NCBI RefSeq assembly: GCF_012726295.1
Contig: NZ_JABAOB010000005.1
Span: forward strand, 310,001-374,000
Direction: 5' to 3'
Length of the DNA: 64,000 nucleotides
Source of the DNA: Chitinophaga sp. Ak27
Lineage (GTDB): Bacteria; Bacteroidota; Bacteroidia; Chitinophagales; Chitinophagaceae
The position numbers were made by a program, and so were the translations under genes. This document shows positions 16,546 to 26,410 of the stretch, piece after piece. Positions within the stretch are counted from its first letter, which is position 1; each line of letters opens with the position of its first letter. The notes beneath the pieces are model-generated. The model saw nothing but the letters and a program-made list of their open reading frames with translations, had not been told where the DNA came from and searched no databases.

Positions 16546-17205
16546 CTAGTCCATAGCACGGTTAATGAACTGGATAAAGGGCTGCATGATGGCAAAAGTT
16601 TTAAGTATTTCCCTCACGAGCGCCGGTTGTGTGCAAGCTTCATCAGTGAACGGATGAGAAACAACAAAGCTTTTCAATTTCAGGTAGGCGATAGCCGGAT
16701 TATCCGGCTGGTACCCCTGTGGAGCTGTTTTTAATGCTTCTCCTTCTATTTTCCCAAACTGTTTAATAAACTCTTTATGGGAAATCAGCTGTTCAAATTC
16801 CTGGAAATTATAATCTATTTCCTGGCGTAGCTTTTTAAGTTCAGGAGCACCTGGCATCCAGAGCCCTCCTCCGGCAAAGCTATTGCCTCCCGGTTCCATA
16901 TGGAAATAATATCCGGCAAGGGTAGATTTTTTGCCGCCTGCCTGGAAAGAAGCGGCCAGGTTTACTTTATAGGGCGTTTTATCTTTTGAAAACCGAACAT
17001 CTTTGTAGATCCGGAACACACAATCTTTTAATTGCAGCCCCTGCATAGAAGGCTCCTGTTTCGCCAGCCCATCTATCAGCTGCTGTACCATACTTTCAAA
17101 ATCAGCCTTGGCGGCCTGGTATTCGGTTTTGTGTTCGTCAAACCAGACCTTATTATTATTCAGCCTGAGTGACTTCAGAAATTTTAACGTGGACGGCTGC
17201 AACAT
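16546..17205 (-). CDS. DUF2461-family protein
   Basis: 219 residues, cytoplasmic. Diagnostic segments are STLKFLKSLRLNNNKVWFDEHKTEYQAAKADF, FRIYKDVRFSKDKTPYKVNLAASF and GYYFHMEPGGNSFAGGGLWMP, which define the DUF2461 (TIGR02453) family. Length is typical. The molecular function is unknown. It is transcribed alone, and its stop lies 13 nt from the right arm of the 16295-16532 inverted repeat. Confidence 0.9.
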   Translation of the reverse strand: MLQPSTLKFLKSLRLNNNKVWFDEHKTEYQAAKADFESMVQQLIDGLAKQEPSMQGLQLKDCVFRIYKDVRFSKDKTPYKVNLAASFQAGGKKSTLAGYYFHMEPGGNSFAGGGLWMPGAPELKKLRQEIDYNFQEFEQLISHKEFIKQFGKIEGEALKTAPQGYQPDNPAIAYLKLKSFVVSHPFTDEACTQPALVREILKTFAIMQPFIQFINRAMD

Positions 17206-17321
17206 TCTTTCTTTTTGACAGCAAGATAATACAAATCAATTTACGATGCAGGGATTTAACCATTTGTTTCCATTGTCATGGGCTGCTGTCACCCCTGCAT
17301 CGTTCTTTTTGTAATGCCCTA

Positions 17322-18407
17322 TCAGAAATGATACGTGGCGGCTAACAAAACATTGGATGTAACATCATATGGTTTGCCATCAGACTTATTGAATATATTA
17401 GCTGAAGCTTTGTCTAATCTAAACTCCGGCATGATAGTAAGGTTTCCTACCTTATAATTTAAGGTAACTGTACCTTCCACCACGTTACCTCCGCCAGGTA
17501 CGCTGCCAAATACTTTCAGGCCATCTTTATCACTAAAATATTCACCGCGTACTGTAAGTCCTACTTTACTTGTAAAATCAAGATTTACATACAATGCATT
17601 TCCCCACCATTTGGCATTTTCACGAATATTCTTAGGCACGGTAGTATTGGAGTAAGTGCTATAGGTAGCATTGTAACCAAGTCCCAATACCTTATTCACC
17701 TGGTAAGTAGCTACTAGGTCTACCTGGTGATTCTGTATGCCTGAAGTATCTTTTCCTTCCAGGTAATTGAGGTATAATTTGATGGGTGTTTCAGCTGGTG
17801 CAAAGCCCAGTTGAGCACCTATATATTTATGACTGTTTGCGGTGACTGATTTTAAATCGGTAGGGTTAAAAACCCCTACCATGGCGGTGAGTGAAGAAGT
17901 GAGTGCCAGGTCAACCTTGGCGCCGGTATTGAAGAACGGTCCATAGCTGAATAAATAACTCATGCTATAGTTCCTGTTGGAGTAGGCATCTACCAGCTCG
18001 TAACCAATATGGGTGGCAAAGCTACCCAGGCTGATCTTTATTTTAGGGGTGAGTTCATACGAAACATATAACTGCTTAATCGCCATGGCCAGGCCGTTTT
18101 TCCCATCTGGCAGGTCGTTATAGGAAAATTCTCCTGCTCTTTTTCCAAACCCCAGGTCCGCTACGATACTTCCTTTCTTAAATCCATGTTCTACTTTCAG
18201 CGATACCATTCCCAATTCAAATGAATTGTGCGAATTGGTAAAGCTGGTTTTATTGTCGGTGTAATTTCCGTTCAGGTTATATTTATAATAAACATCGGCT
18301 GAGCCGGAAAGCTTAAACGCGGGTACAGACGTGGTATCTGTGGCGGATTGCGACATGGCAAACAAAGTGCTGCCCATAGCAAATAAGGTCGTTAACATTC
18401 TTTTCAT
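17322..18407 (-). CDS. Outer-membrane porin, BBP2/OmpL-like
   Basis: 361 residues. Signal peptide at 1-19 (MKRMLTTLFAMGSTLFAMSQ). The mature chain is a run of amphipathic beta strands (FKLSGSADVYYKYNLNG, FELGMVSLKVEHGF, QLYVSYELTPKIKISLGSFATHIGYE, YSMSYLFSYGPFFNTGAKV) ending LLAATYHF with terminal Phe. This fits the putative beta-barrel porin-2 family. It lies downstream of the ammonium transporter gene on the same strand, a pairing also seen in other Bacteroidota, which suggests it carries ammonium or small nitrogenous solutes across the outer membrane (inference). Confidence 0.85.
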   Translation of the reverse strand: MKRMLTTLFAMGSTLFAMSQSATDTTSVPAFKLSGSADVYYKYNLNGNYTDNKTSFTNSHNSFELGMVSLKVEHGFKKGSIVADLGFGKRAGEFSYNDLPDGKNGLAMAIKQLYVSYELTPKIKISLGSFATHIGYELVDAYSNRNYSMSYLFSYGPFFNTGAKVDLALTSSLTAMVGVFNPTDLKSVTANSHKYIGAQLGFAPAETPIKLYLNYLEGKDTSGIQNHQVDLVATYQVNKVLGLGYNATYSTYSNTTVPKNIRENAKWWGNALYVNLDFTSKVGLTVRGEYFSDKDGLKVFGSVPGGGNVVEGTVTLNYKVGNLTIMPEFRLDKASANIFNKSDGKPYDVTSNVLLAATYHF

Positions 18408-18514
18408 ACTTAAATATTTGGTTGAGAAATGGTAAGTACTACGGCCTTTCTTGCAGATTGTTTCAGGGGTGGTGCATAACGCGAGCTTCTGATGATGCTA
18501 CAATCAGAATAGAA

Positions 18515-18592
18515 GGAATGGATAATCAGTAGTCAATGATTGGTGCAATTTTTCACTTCTTTACAGCTAGTTAACTACCAATTATCCATTCC
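18515..18592. terminator. Long imperfect hairpin between amt and the porin gene
   Basis: GGAATGGATAAT (18515-18526) pairs exactly with ATTATCCATTCC (18581-18592), with inner GTAGT/ACTAC pairing. It lies about 95 nt past the ammonium-transporter stop and 108 nt before the porin ATG. It could be a terminator, an attenuator or a processing site. Confidence 0.5.
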
Positions 18593-18687
18593 AGGTTCTT
18601 ACAACATAAAATATATGTTTAATACAGTTGATATAGATCGTATCCGGAGTAGTTCCATTCTTTTGGAACTCCCGCCAATATTACATT

Positions 18688-20079
18688 TCAGGAATGTACC
18701 AGCTCATCTTCTTCTTTCAGGGAACCATTGTCTGATATGCTGATGAGAGAAGGATGATAATTTTCGTTGTGCTGTGTAACATCGAGTCCCAGTTCTTCTT
18801 CTTCTTCAGATACACGCAGTGGGTGAATCAGGTTAATGAGTTTGAAGATGCCGTAAGAAACGGTGAAGCTGTAACCTACTACCAGCAGTAATCCCAGCAC
18901 CTGGTTTTTAAACAGCTCGAAGTTGCCGTAAAACCAACCATTATTACCAGCGTCGTTTATTGTTTTAGTAGCGAAGATACCGGTAAGCAACATACCTACC
19001 ATACCACCTAAACCATGACAGGGGAATACATCCAGTGTATCGTCGATACTTGTTTTTGATTTCCAGTGTACAGCTACGTTAGAAATGATGGCAGCAATAA
19101 ACCCGATGAATACACTTTGCGGGATCGCAACAAAGCCTGCAGCAGGCGTAATAGCCACCAGACCGACTACGGCACCTATGCAGAAACCGAGCGCAGATGG
19201 TTTTCTACCGCGGATTACATCAAAGAATACCCATGATAAACCAGCAGCAGCGGTAGCGGTGTTAGTGGTAGCAAAGGCAGTAGCTGCAAGGGAACCAGCG
19301 CTCAGGGCAGAACCAGCGTTGAAACCGAACCAGCCAAACCACAGCAAACCGGTACCCAGTAAAACGAAAGGAATATTTGCAGGCTGTAATTCTTTCTTTT
19401 CGATATGGTCTTTTCTTCTTTTCAATACCAGGGCTCCGGCCAGGGCTGCGCAACCTGCTGTAATATGTACTACGGTACCACCTGCGAAATCGAGTACGCC
19501 GAGTTTAAACAGGATACCATCAGGATGCCAGGTCCAGTGTGCAATTGGCGCATATACTAATAAGCTAAATAATACCATGAAAAGCACATAAGAAGTAAAG
19601 CGGATCCTTTCTGCTACGGCACCTACCACCAGCGCCGGGGTAATGATGGCAAACTTCATTTGGAAGAGTGCAAACAACAACAGCGGAATAGTAGGGGCAA
19701 GGCTCCAGGGACCGCCGGATCCTACGTGTTGAAACATAAAAAATGTGCGGGGATCACCGATGATGCCATGATAAGAAGAACCAAATGCCAGGCTAAATCC
19801 AACTACGACCCATACTATACTAATTAACCCGGTGGCAATGAAGCTCTGCATCATGGTAGATATCACATTCTTTTTATTTACCATACCTCCATAAAAGAAG
19901 GACAAACCAGGCGTCATTAAAAATACCAGCGAAGAGGCTACCAGGATCCAGGCAATGTCAGCAGAATTATATTTACTGGCATCTGCAAAATTTGGAAGTG
20001 AAGGGATGAAAACTCCAACAATTGCAATTATTGCAAGAAAGATGAAGGGGAGATAGTCCTGAAATGATATTTTCTTCAT
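18688..20079 (-). CDS. amt: Ammonium transporter
   Basis: 463 residues, about eleven to twelve membrane helices. Family landmarks: DIAWILVASSLVFLMTPGLSFFYGGMVNKKNVISTMMQSF (N-terminal Amt signature with PGLxxFYGG), APIAHWTWHPDG, GGTVVHITAGCAALAGALVLKRR with one of the pore histidines, and DVFPCHGLGGMVGMLLTG with the second. It carries ammonium across the inner membrane. The acidic C-terminal tail (SEEEEELGLDVTQHNENYHPSL) is the PII-contact region. No glnB gene is adjacent, which is unusual; the porin gene follows instead. Transcription likely responds to nitrogen status. Confidence 0.95.
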   Translation of the reverse strand: MKKISFQDYLPFIFLAIIAIVGVFIPSLPNFADASKYNSADIAWILVASSLVFLMTPGLSFFYGGMVNKKNVISTMMQSFIATGLISIVWVVVGFSLAFGSSYHGIIGDPRTFFMFQHVGSGGPWSLAPTIPLLLFALFQMKFAIITPALVVGAVAERIRFTSYVLFMVLFSLLVYAPIAHWTWHPDGILFKLGVLDFAGGTVVHITAGCAALAGALVLKRRKDHIEKKELQPANIPFVLLGTGLLWFGWFGFNAGSALSAGSLAATAFATTNTATAAAGLSWVFFDVIRGRKPSALGFCIGAVVGLVAITPAAGFVAIPQSVFIGFIAAIISNVAVHWKSKTSIDDTLDVFPCHGLGGMVGMLLTGIFATKTINDAGNNGWFYGNFELFKNQVLGLLLVVGYSFTVSYGIFKLINLIHPLRVSEEEEELGLDVTQHNENYHPSLISISDNGSLKEEDELVHS

Positions 20080-20488
20080 AGCGATCTATTTTTAAATTTC
20101 TTAAATAAAAGTATATCCGAAATTTAAAACGTCAAATAGAAGGCGCTAAAAATAGAAATATTTGAATAGTGAGTGCGATATTTAGGATTAAGCTAACTAT
20201 ATAACAATTAATTATAATATTAATTACGAATTATTGCTATAGCAACATTTTTAAACATCTTTTAAATAGGTGTAAATTGTTGAATATCAATACTTATAGT
20301 GGAGTATTATCAGAAGGTTAACAATTTTCAAATTTACCAGGTGCATGTACTACTGTAATTGAGCGAAAAGCAATACAATCACCTGGCAAACAATTTATTA
20401 TAAATTATATATTTATCAATTCATGATTCAAAATCCATCAAACATATTAAGAATAAATACATATAATGTTTTAAATGAGCCAGCCCAA
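20080..20488. other. AT-rich intergenic region upstream of amt
   Basis: About 409 bp between the uvrB stop and the amt start (both minus strand). It holds a perfect 12-bp palindrome TTGCTATAGCAA (20234-20245) and a CCAGGTG...CACCTGG inverted pair near 20338-20386, enclosing about 35 nt. No open frame of note. It probably contains amt control signals; none is certain. Confidence 0.4.
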
Positions 20489-22543
20489 TTATTGTTTCAT
20501 TTCTACTAATTCGCGCTCTAAAGCAAACATCTGATCCCTTAAACGGGCAGCTTCCATAAAGTCGAGATCACGGGCTGCCTTTTCCATATCTTTTTTCACC
20601 TTGGCAATCGACTTCTCCATTTGCGGGATGGTTTTCACAGCCGCTGCAGACGACCTCGCATAAGCCATGGCATCTTCTGCCACCAGCTGCACCTCATCAT
20701 GAACAGCCATAGGTGAATGTTCGTCAAAGTGCTTGATTTCCAGTACAGACGTTTGCCCCAGGATCTGTTCCTTGCTCTTACGAACCGTTTTGGGCGTAAT
20801 ATGATGTGCTTTATTAAATGCCAGCTGCTTTTCACGGCGCCGGTCTGTTTCATCCATAGTCCGCTGCATACTCTCCGTGATCTTGTCTGCATAAAATATT
20901 ACCAACCCATCTACGTTACGGGCGGCGCGTCCTGCTGTTTGGGTCAGCGACCGCTCATCTCTCAGGAAACCTTCCTTATCGGCATCCAGGATGGCTACCA
21001 GCGATACCTCTGGCAGGTCCAACCCCTCACGGAGCAGGTTTACACCCACCAACACATCGATATTGCCCAGGCGCAGGTCTCTCAATATTTCTATACGTTC
21101 CAGGGTATCTACTTCGGAGTGGATGTACCGCGACTTAACATTAATACGCCCCAGGTATTTGTCCATTTCTTCTGCCATACGTTTGGTCAGGGTAGTTACC
21201 AGCACCCGGTCGCCCTTCAGCACCCGCTTATCGATTTCTTCCAGCAAGTCGTCCACCTGGTTCACACTGGGCCGTACCTCAATGGGAGGCTCCAGCAGGC
21301 CGGTAGGACGTACTACCTGCTCTACCACCACTCCTTCTGTTTTCTTCAGTTCGTAGTCACCCGGGGTAGCACTTACAAAAATGGTTTGATTGAGCATATT
21401 CTCGAACTCATGGAAGTTCAATGGCCGGTTATCCAGTGCTGAAGGCAAGCGGAATCCGAATTCCACCAGGTTCAGTTTACGGGAACGGTCGCCTCCATAC
21501 ATAGCGCCTATCTGGGGAATTGTTACGTGGCTTTCATCTACCACCAGCAGGAAATCCTTAGGGAAATAATCTAACAGGCAGAACGGCCTGGCACCTGGCT
21601 TACGACGGTCCAGGAAGCGGGAATAGTTTTCGATACCGCTACAGTAACCCAGCTCACGGATCATTTCTATATCATAATTCACCCTTTCTGATAAACGTTG
21701 CGCTTCTATCAGTTTACCGTTAGCTTTAAAATATTCTACCTGCGCCTTTAATTCGTCCTGTATTTCAAAAATGATCTGTTGCATCATTTCTTTTGGCGCC
21801 AGGTACATATTGGCCGGGAAAATGGCGGCATTTTCCACCACGGTAATTCGTTTACTATTCTGTACATCAATCGTCTCTATTTCCTCAATCTCATCTCCAA
21901 AAAAAGTAATACGGTAACCATAATCCACATAAGGAAGGTTAATGTCCACGGTGTCTCCTTTTACCCGGAAATTTCCCCGGTTAAAATCGCCCGTAGTACG
22001 ACTGTACAGGGAATTAACGAGCCCATGCAGTAAAGTATTACGGCTTACGGTCTGGCCTTTCTGTATGCGGATAATCCCATTTTCATACTCCGTAGGGTTA
22101 CCAATACCATAAATACAAGACACGCTGGCTACCACAATAATATCCCTGCGACCAGAAAGCAGGTTGGAAGTAGCTTTCAGTCGCAACTTATCTAATTCCT
22201 CATTAATAGCCAGGTCTTTTTCTATATATGTATCGCTCACAGGCATATAAGCTTCCGGCTGATAATAATCGTAGTAAGACACATAGTATTCTACTGCGTT
22301 ATCGGGGAAGAATTGCCTTAGTTCACCATAGAGCTGCGCTACCAGTGTTTTATTATGAGTAAGCACCAGGGTGGGGCGCTGCACTTCCTGGATTACATTG
22401 GCAACAGTAAAGGTTTTTCCGGAACCGGTCACCCCCAGCAAGGTTTGAAATGGTTCACCGTCATTGATTCCTCGGGTTAATTGTTTAATCGCTTCCGGCT
22501 GATCACCAGCAGGAGCGTATGGAGCCTGTATCTTAAATGACAT
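20489..22543 (-). CDS. uvrB: Excinuclease ABC subunit B
   Basis: 684 residues. The damage-verification helicase of nucleotide excision repair, loaded by UvrA and partnered with UvrC. Walker A GVTGSGKT (37-44), the UvrB beta-hairpin region with YVSYYDYYQPEAY, DEXX motif VVDESH, helicase motif VI QTAGRAARN, and a C-terminal UVR domain (KSIAKVKKDMEKAARDLDFMEAARLRDQM) that contacts UvrC. Length is typical. No upstream partner; the S1/P1 nuclease gene is divergent. Confidence 0.98.
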   Translation of the reverse strand: MSFKIQAPYAPAGDQPEAIKQLTRGINDGEPFQTLLGVTGSGKTFTVANVIQEVQRPTLVLTHNKTLVAQLYGELRQFFPDNAVEYYVSYYDYYQPEAYMPVSDTYIEKDLAINEELDKLRLKATSNLLSGRRDIIVVASVSCIYGIGNPTEYENGIIRIQKGQTVSRNTLLHGLVNSLYSRTTGDFNRGNFRVKGDTVDINLPYVDYGYRITFFGDEIEEIETIDVQNSKRITVVENAAIFPANMYLAPKEMMQQIIFEIQDELKAQVEYFKANGKLIEAQRLSERVNYDIEMIRELGYCSGIENYSRFLDRRKPGARPFCLLDYFPKDFLLVVDESHVTIPQIGAMYGGDRSRKLNLVEFGFRLPSALDNRPLNFHEFENMLNQTIFVSATPGDYELKKTEGVVVEQVVRPTGLLEPPIEVRPSVNQVDDLLEEIDKRVLKGDRVLVTTLTKRMAEEMDKYLGRINVKSRYIHSEVDTLERIEILRDLRLGNIDVLVGVNLLREGLDLPEVSLVAILDADKEGFLRDERSLTQTAGRAARNVDGLVIFYADKITESMQRTMDETDRRREKQLAFNKAHHITPKTVRKSKEQILGQTSVLEIKHFDEHSPMAVHDEVQLVAEDAMAYARSSAAAVKTIPQMEKSIAKVKKDMEKAARDLDFMEAARLRDQMFALERELVEMKQ

Positions 22544-22615
22544 ATTGAAATTTGTATTTGAGCAGTCTGTAAAAATACTAAAGAATCAGGAAGAGAAGTG
22601 TTAAAAAAGATGCTT

Positions 22616-22623
22616 TAATTTTG
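22616..22623 (+). promoter_or_regulatory. -7 element TAATTTTG of the S1/P1 nuclease gene
   Basis: Exact TAnnTTTG match 21 nt upstream of the ATG; AAGGA lies just before the start. Confidence 0.5.
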
Positions 22624-22644
22624 CTGCTCATTTAAGGACGACTT

Positions 22645-23436
22645 ATGAGAAAAAAAATCTTAACAGGCCTGTTAATCGCCTTCCTGCTTCCCCTTGCCTC
22701 TTTCGCCTGGGGCCCCAATGGCCACCGCATTGTTGCCGAAATAGCCTGGCAGCACCTGACTCCACAAGCCCGTAAAGCGATCACCCAAATTCTTGGCCGC
22801 CAGCCGATGGCAATGATTGCCAACTGGCCTGATTTTATTAAATCAGATACCACTCATCAATACGATCATACCAACAAATGGCATTACCTGGATTTTCCGG
22901 CCAATATCGACCGGGCTAAATTTAATGAATTACTGGCCGCAGCTACCGATGAAAATCTTTATACCGAAACCCAGGCGATGATCAAGGAATTGAAAAACCG
23001 GTCTCTTTCCAAAGACAAACAGCTGTTTGCGCTTACGTTCCTCGTACATATGATGGGCGACATGCATCAACCCCTGCACGTAGGTCGTGATGAAGATATG
23101 GGTGGCAATAAAATTTCTGTCATGTGGTTTGATAAGCCTTCTAACTTACACCGGGTATGGGACGAGCACCTGATCGACTTTCAACAGCTCAGTTATACCG
23201 AGTATACCAAAGCCCTGGACATCGCTTCTGTTGCGGAGGTAAAAGCTATGCAAAAAGGGTCTATTGCCGACTGGATGTATGAATCGCACCTGCTGGCCGA
23301 TAAAGTATATAGCTATACACAACCCGATGCCAAGCTCAGCTATCGTTATAACTATGTTTTTATGAAAGATCTGAACCAGCAATTACTGAAAGGGGGAGTG
23401 AGACTGGCCGCTATATTGAACGGCATTTATAAGTAG
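22645..23436 (+). CDS. Secreted S1/P1-type zinc nuclease
   Basis: 263 residues. Signal peptide 1-21 (ending LASFA), so that Trp22 becomes the mature N-terminus, whose amino and carbonyl groups bind zinc in S1/P1 nucleases. Further zinc ligands are in WGPNGHRIVAEIAW, HQYDHTNKWHYLDFP, HMMGDMHQPLHVGRDEDMGGN and HRVWDEHLID. The family is a trinuclear-zinc phosphodiesterase acting on single-stranded nucleic acids and 3'-nucleotides. Periplasmic or secreted; likely a nutrient-scavenging role. Single-gene unit ending in a long repeat hairpin. Confidence 0.94.
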   Translation: MRKKILTGLLIAFLLPLASFAWGPNGHRIVAEIAWQHLTPQARKAITQILGRQPMAMIANWPDFIKSDTTHQYDHTNKWHYLDFPANIDRAKFNELLAAATDENLYTETQAMIKELKNRSLSKDKQLFALTFLVHMMGDMHQPLHVGRDEDMGGNKISVMWFDKPSNLHRVWDEHLIDFQQLSYTEYTKALDIASVAEVKAMQKGSIADWMYESHLLADKVYSYTQPDAKLSYRYNYVFMKDLNQQLLKGGVRLAAILNGIYK

Positions 23437-23448
23437 AGCAGAAGGCCG

Positions 23449-23530
23449 AAAGCAAAAAGCTACTATGGAATAGGACTTAGCGAGTATTTAAACTTCGCTT
23501 TAATCATTCTCCATAGTAGCTTTTTGCTTT
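23449..23530. repeat. Long repeat hairpin, copy 1 (bidirectional terminator position)
   Basis: A 21-bp perfect stem: the left arm begins AAAGCAAAAAGCTA and continues CTATGGA (23449-23469), and the right arm is its exact reverse complement (23510-23530). The 40-nt loop contains AGCGAGTATTTAAACTTCGC plus T (23479-23499). Read in reverse complement, this is nearly identical to the loop of the element at 58106-58185. It lies between two converging genes. Confidence 0.8.
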
Positions 23531-23557
23531 AAGCTTAAAGCTTTATGTTTTACGTTC

Positions 23558-24481
23558 CTATACCAGGTCGATATCGAAATTAACCAGTTGTACAAACTGC
23601 TCCAGGCGTGCCGAAATATCTTCCTGTGTAATTTCCCGGAGGCGTTCGGTACCAAACTTCTCCACGCAGAAAGACGCCATTGCAGACCCTACGATGATAG
23701 CAGTTTTCATGTTTTCGAAAGAGATGTCTTTTGTTTTAGCCAGGTGACCTATAAAACCACCAGCAAAAGTATCTCCGGCGCCGGTTGGGTCATATACATC
23801 ATCCAGTGGCATGGCAGGCGCAAAGAATACATGATTTTCATAGAACAGCAGGGCGCCATGTTCTCCCTTCTTGATAATAAGGTAACGAGGGCCCATAGCC
23901 ATAATTTTACGGGCAGCCTTTACCAGTGAATATTCACCGCTTAGCTGGCGTGCTTCTCCGTCGTTTACCATAAGCACATCTACTTTCTTCAACACTTTCA
24001 GCAAGTCGTCGAGTGCCACTTCCATCCAGAAGTTCATAGTATCCATTACAATCAGCTTAGGACGTACTTTCAGCTGATCCAATACACTCATCTGTACTTG
24101 CGGGGTAAGGTTACCCAGGATCAGGAATTCGCTGCCCTGGTAACTTTCAGGGATAACCGGTTTAAAATCTGCCAGTACGTTTAACTCCGTAGCCAGCGAG
24201 TCGCGGGTATTCATATCCATGTGATACTTACCGGACCAATAAAAAGATTTTTCACCCTGTTTTACCTGTACTCCATCGAGCGCCACACCTTTGTTTTTCA
24301 GCGCATCCAGTTCTGCTTGGGGAAAATCGTCACCTATTACAGATACCTGGTTGATAGGCTTAACAAAATTAGAGGCCGCCCAGGCAATGTAAGTGGCCGA
24401 TCCACCTATAATTCTACCTGACTTTCCAAAGGGGGTTTCGATTTCATCGAAAGCCATTGTACCTACGACAGTGAGAGACAT
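23558..24481 (-). CDS. PfkB-family sugar/nucleoside kinase
   Basis: 307 residues from the ATG at 24481 (MSLTVVGTMAFDEIETPFG); the open frame starts 17 codons earlier, but those residues do not match the family N-terminus. Substrate-side motif GGSATYIAWAASN (PfkB signature 1 region) lies near 26-38. The C-terminal DPTGAGDTFAGGFIGHL is PfkB signature 2, with the catalytic Asp in GAGD. It phosphorylates a sugar or nucleoside with ATP; the substrate cannot be read from sequence. Cytoplasmic. Converges with the S1/P1 gene. Confidence 0.9.
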   Translation of the reverse strand: MSLTVVGTMAFDEIETPFGKSGRIIGGSATYIAWAASNFVKPINQVSVIGDDFPQAELDALKNKGVALDGVQVKQGEKSFYWSGKYHMDMNTRDSLATELNVLADFKPVIPESYQGSEFLILGNLTPQVQMSVLDQLKVRPKLIVMDTMNFWMEVALDDLLKVLKKVDVLMVNDGEARQLSGEYSLVKAARKIMAMGPRYLIIKKGEHGALLFYENHVFFAPAMPLDDVYDPTGAGDTFAGGFIGHLAKTKDISFENMKTAIIVGSAMASFCVEKFGTERLREITQEDISARLEQFVQLVNFDIDLV

Positions 24482-24560
24482 GCTATTCCAGTTATTTTTT
24501 ATTATGTTAAAATTTAATACAAAACCTGGCAAAGGTAATTACTTAAATAGAAAGACGACT

Positions 24561-25976
24561 TTAAATCTTTACTGTTTTCCAGGCACCGCGGCGGAATAGC
24601 AGTATTGCGGCGATAGCTGAGGTAGATTCAGAAATGGCGATGGCCCAGAATACCCCCACGGGACCAAGTTTCAGCCAGATAGCCAGGGCATAAGCCAGGG
24701 GCATTTGCAGGGTCCACATCACGAACAAATTGATGAGCAGGGGAGTACGGGTGTCTCCTGCACCGTTGAACGACTGGATCAGCACCATACCATAGGCATA
24801 AAAGACATATCCTGCACTCATCAACCGGATACATTGCACTGCATAATCCAATACCGCCTGGTCGGTGGTAAAAAAGCCTATAATGAGCCGGGCCCCGGTA
24901 ATGAATATAACAGCTACGAAGCCCAGAAATAGCATATTAAAAAATGCCGCCCGCCAGGCTGATATCTCGGCTCTCTCTGGCTGTTGAGCGCCGAGATTTT
25001 GCCCTACCAGCGCTGCCGCAGCATTGGCCATTCCCCAGGCCGGCAGGATGGTAAAAAGCACCACCCGGATCGTAATCGTATACCCGGCTACTGCATCTTT
25101 TCCAAAATGGGCAATGATACGCACCAGGAAAATCCAGCTGGCCGCAGCAATAAGCATCTGGGCGGTAGCTCCTACTGCTATTCTGAGAATGCTCCAGATA
25201 ATAGGTAGGGCAGGCGCCAGGTGTTTACGGGTAATACGTATCAGATCCCTTCCCTTCACCAGGTGATACAATTGATATAGCACGCCAACACCTCTTCCGA
25301 TGAAAGTAGCAATGGCTGCGCCTTTCAACCCCATAGCCGGAAGGGGGCCGGCGCCGGAAATCAGCAGAGGACATAAAATAATATTCAAGCCATTAGCAAT
25401 CCATAAGGCACGCATAGCCAGGGCCGCATCTCCTGCACCACGAAAAATACCATTGATGAGTATTAATAAAATGACGACAATATTACCGCACAGCAATATC
25501 TTCGTATATATATAACCGTAGTCTGCCACATCCGTGGAGGCTCCCATCATTAACAAAACATCTTTTGAGAAAAAGACGCCCACAACCGTTACCAACAGCG
25601 ATAAGATCAAACCAATGTGCAGCGCCTGCATTGCAGCATGTGCTGCAGCATCCGGGTCTTTTTCCCCGGTACGACGCGCTATCATAGCAGTGGCGCCCAT
25701 ACTTAATCCCATTGTAACCGTATATACCAGCATCAGGATAGATTCCGTAAGCCCTACCGTAGTAATGGCGTTTACTCCTAAATGCCCCACAAAGTAGATA
25801 TCCACCACTGCAAATAGCGATTCCATGGCCATTTCCAGGATCATAGGTACTGCCAGCAGGAAAATCGCCCGGTTAATACTACCGGTGGTAAACTCCTTTT
25901 CACTACCAGCTACTGCTATCTTGAATAACTGAAAAAAATGACGGACACGCAATAACGTTTTCGTTAAAATAGACAT
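24561..25976 (-). CDS. MATE-family multidrug/cation efflux transporter
   Basis: 471 residues, twelve predicted membrane helices in two homologous halves, as seen from ILLAVPMILEMAMESLFAVVDIYFVGHLG near the N-terminus and IRVVLFTILPAWGMANAAAALVGQNLGAQQPERAE in the middle. MatE proteins export drugs or metabolites in exchange for Na+ or H+. The substrate is unknown. It lies 79 nt upstream of the PfkB kinase gene on the same strand; co-transcription is possible but not required. Confidence 0.92.
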   Translation of the reverse strand: MSILTKTLLRVRHFFQLFKIAVAGSEKEFTTGSINRAIFLLAVPMILEMAMESLFAVVDIYFVGHLGVNAITTVGLTESILMLVYTVTMGLSMGATAMIARRTGEKDPDAAAHAAMQALHIGLILSLLVTVVGVFFSKDVLLMMGASTDVADYGYIYTKILLCGNIVVILLILINGIFRGAGDAALAMRALWIANGLNIILCPLLISGAGPLPAMGLKGAAIATFIGRGVGVLYQLYHLVKGRDLIRITRKHLAPALPIIWSILRIAVGATAQMLIAAASWIFLVRIIAHFGKDAVAGYTITIRVVLFTILPAWGMANAAAALVGQNLGAQQPERAEISAWRAAFFNMLFLGFVAVIFITGARLIIGFFTTDQAVLDYAVQCIRLMSAGYVFYAYGMVLIQSFNGAGDTRTPLLINLFVMWTLQMPLAYALAIWLKLGPVGVFWAIAISESTSAIAAILLFRRGAWKTVKI

Positions 25977-26410
25977 ATAATAAGTTGAAATAATAAACCG
26001 ATAATGACACCTAACAGTGCCACAAATTCAAACAATAATGTGGAGAGAAGATTCGCGGGAAGTACCAGCGACTATTTAAGCTTTCATATTACTATCAGTT
26101 TACCATCGAATGATGAGCTACAAATGTAAATGATTTCTTTCCATAAAAATCATCCCTTATAAAAGAAATGAAAAATTGATATACTTACCATGAATCTCAA
26201 CCGCTCCGATGAGACCATTTACAGCAGGCCATTACAGGGCACAAGAAAAAATAATTCAAAATATATTGCGATACCTGTAACATTTAATTTCAAGTCTCGT
26301 TTAACATAGCATATCAGCGCTGAGAACCTATTGCATAAAAATTCAAGAACGAAAATTACACGACCAACAACGTAGCATCACCTTTATAAAACCTTCATAA
26401 AACACAAACA
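25977..26410. other. Divergent intergenic region without recognised features
   Basis: About 434 bp, AT-rich, between the MATE gene (minus) and the small lipoprotein gene (plus). No exact TAnnTTTG element, stable hairpin or RNA gene was recognised. Confidence 0.4.
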
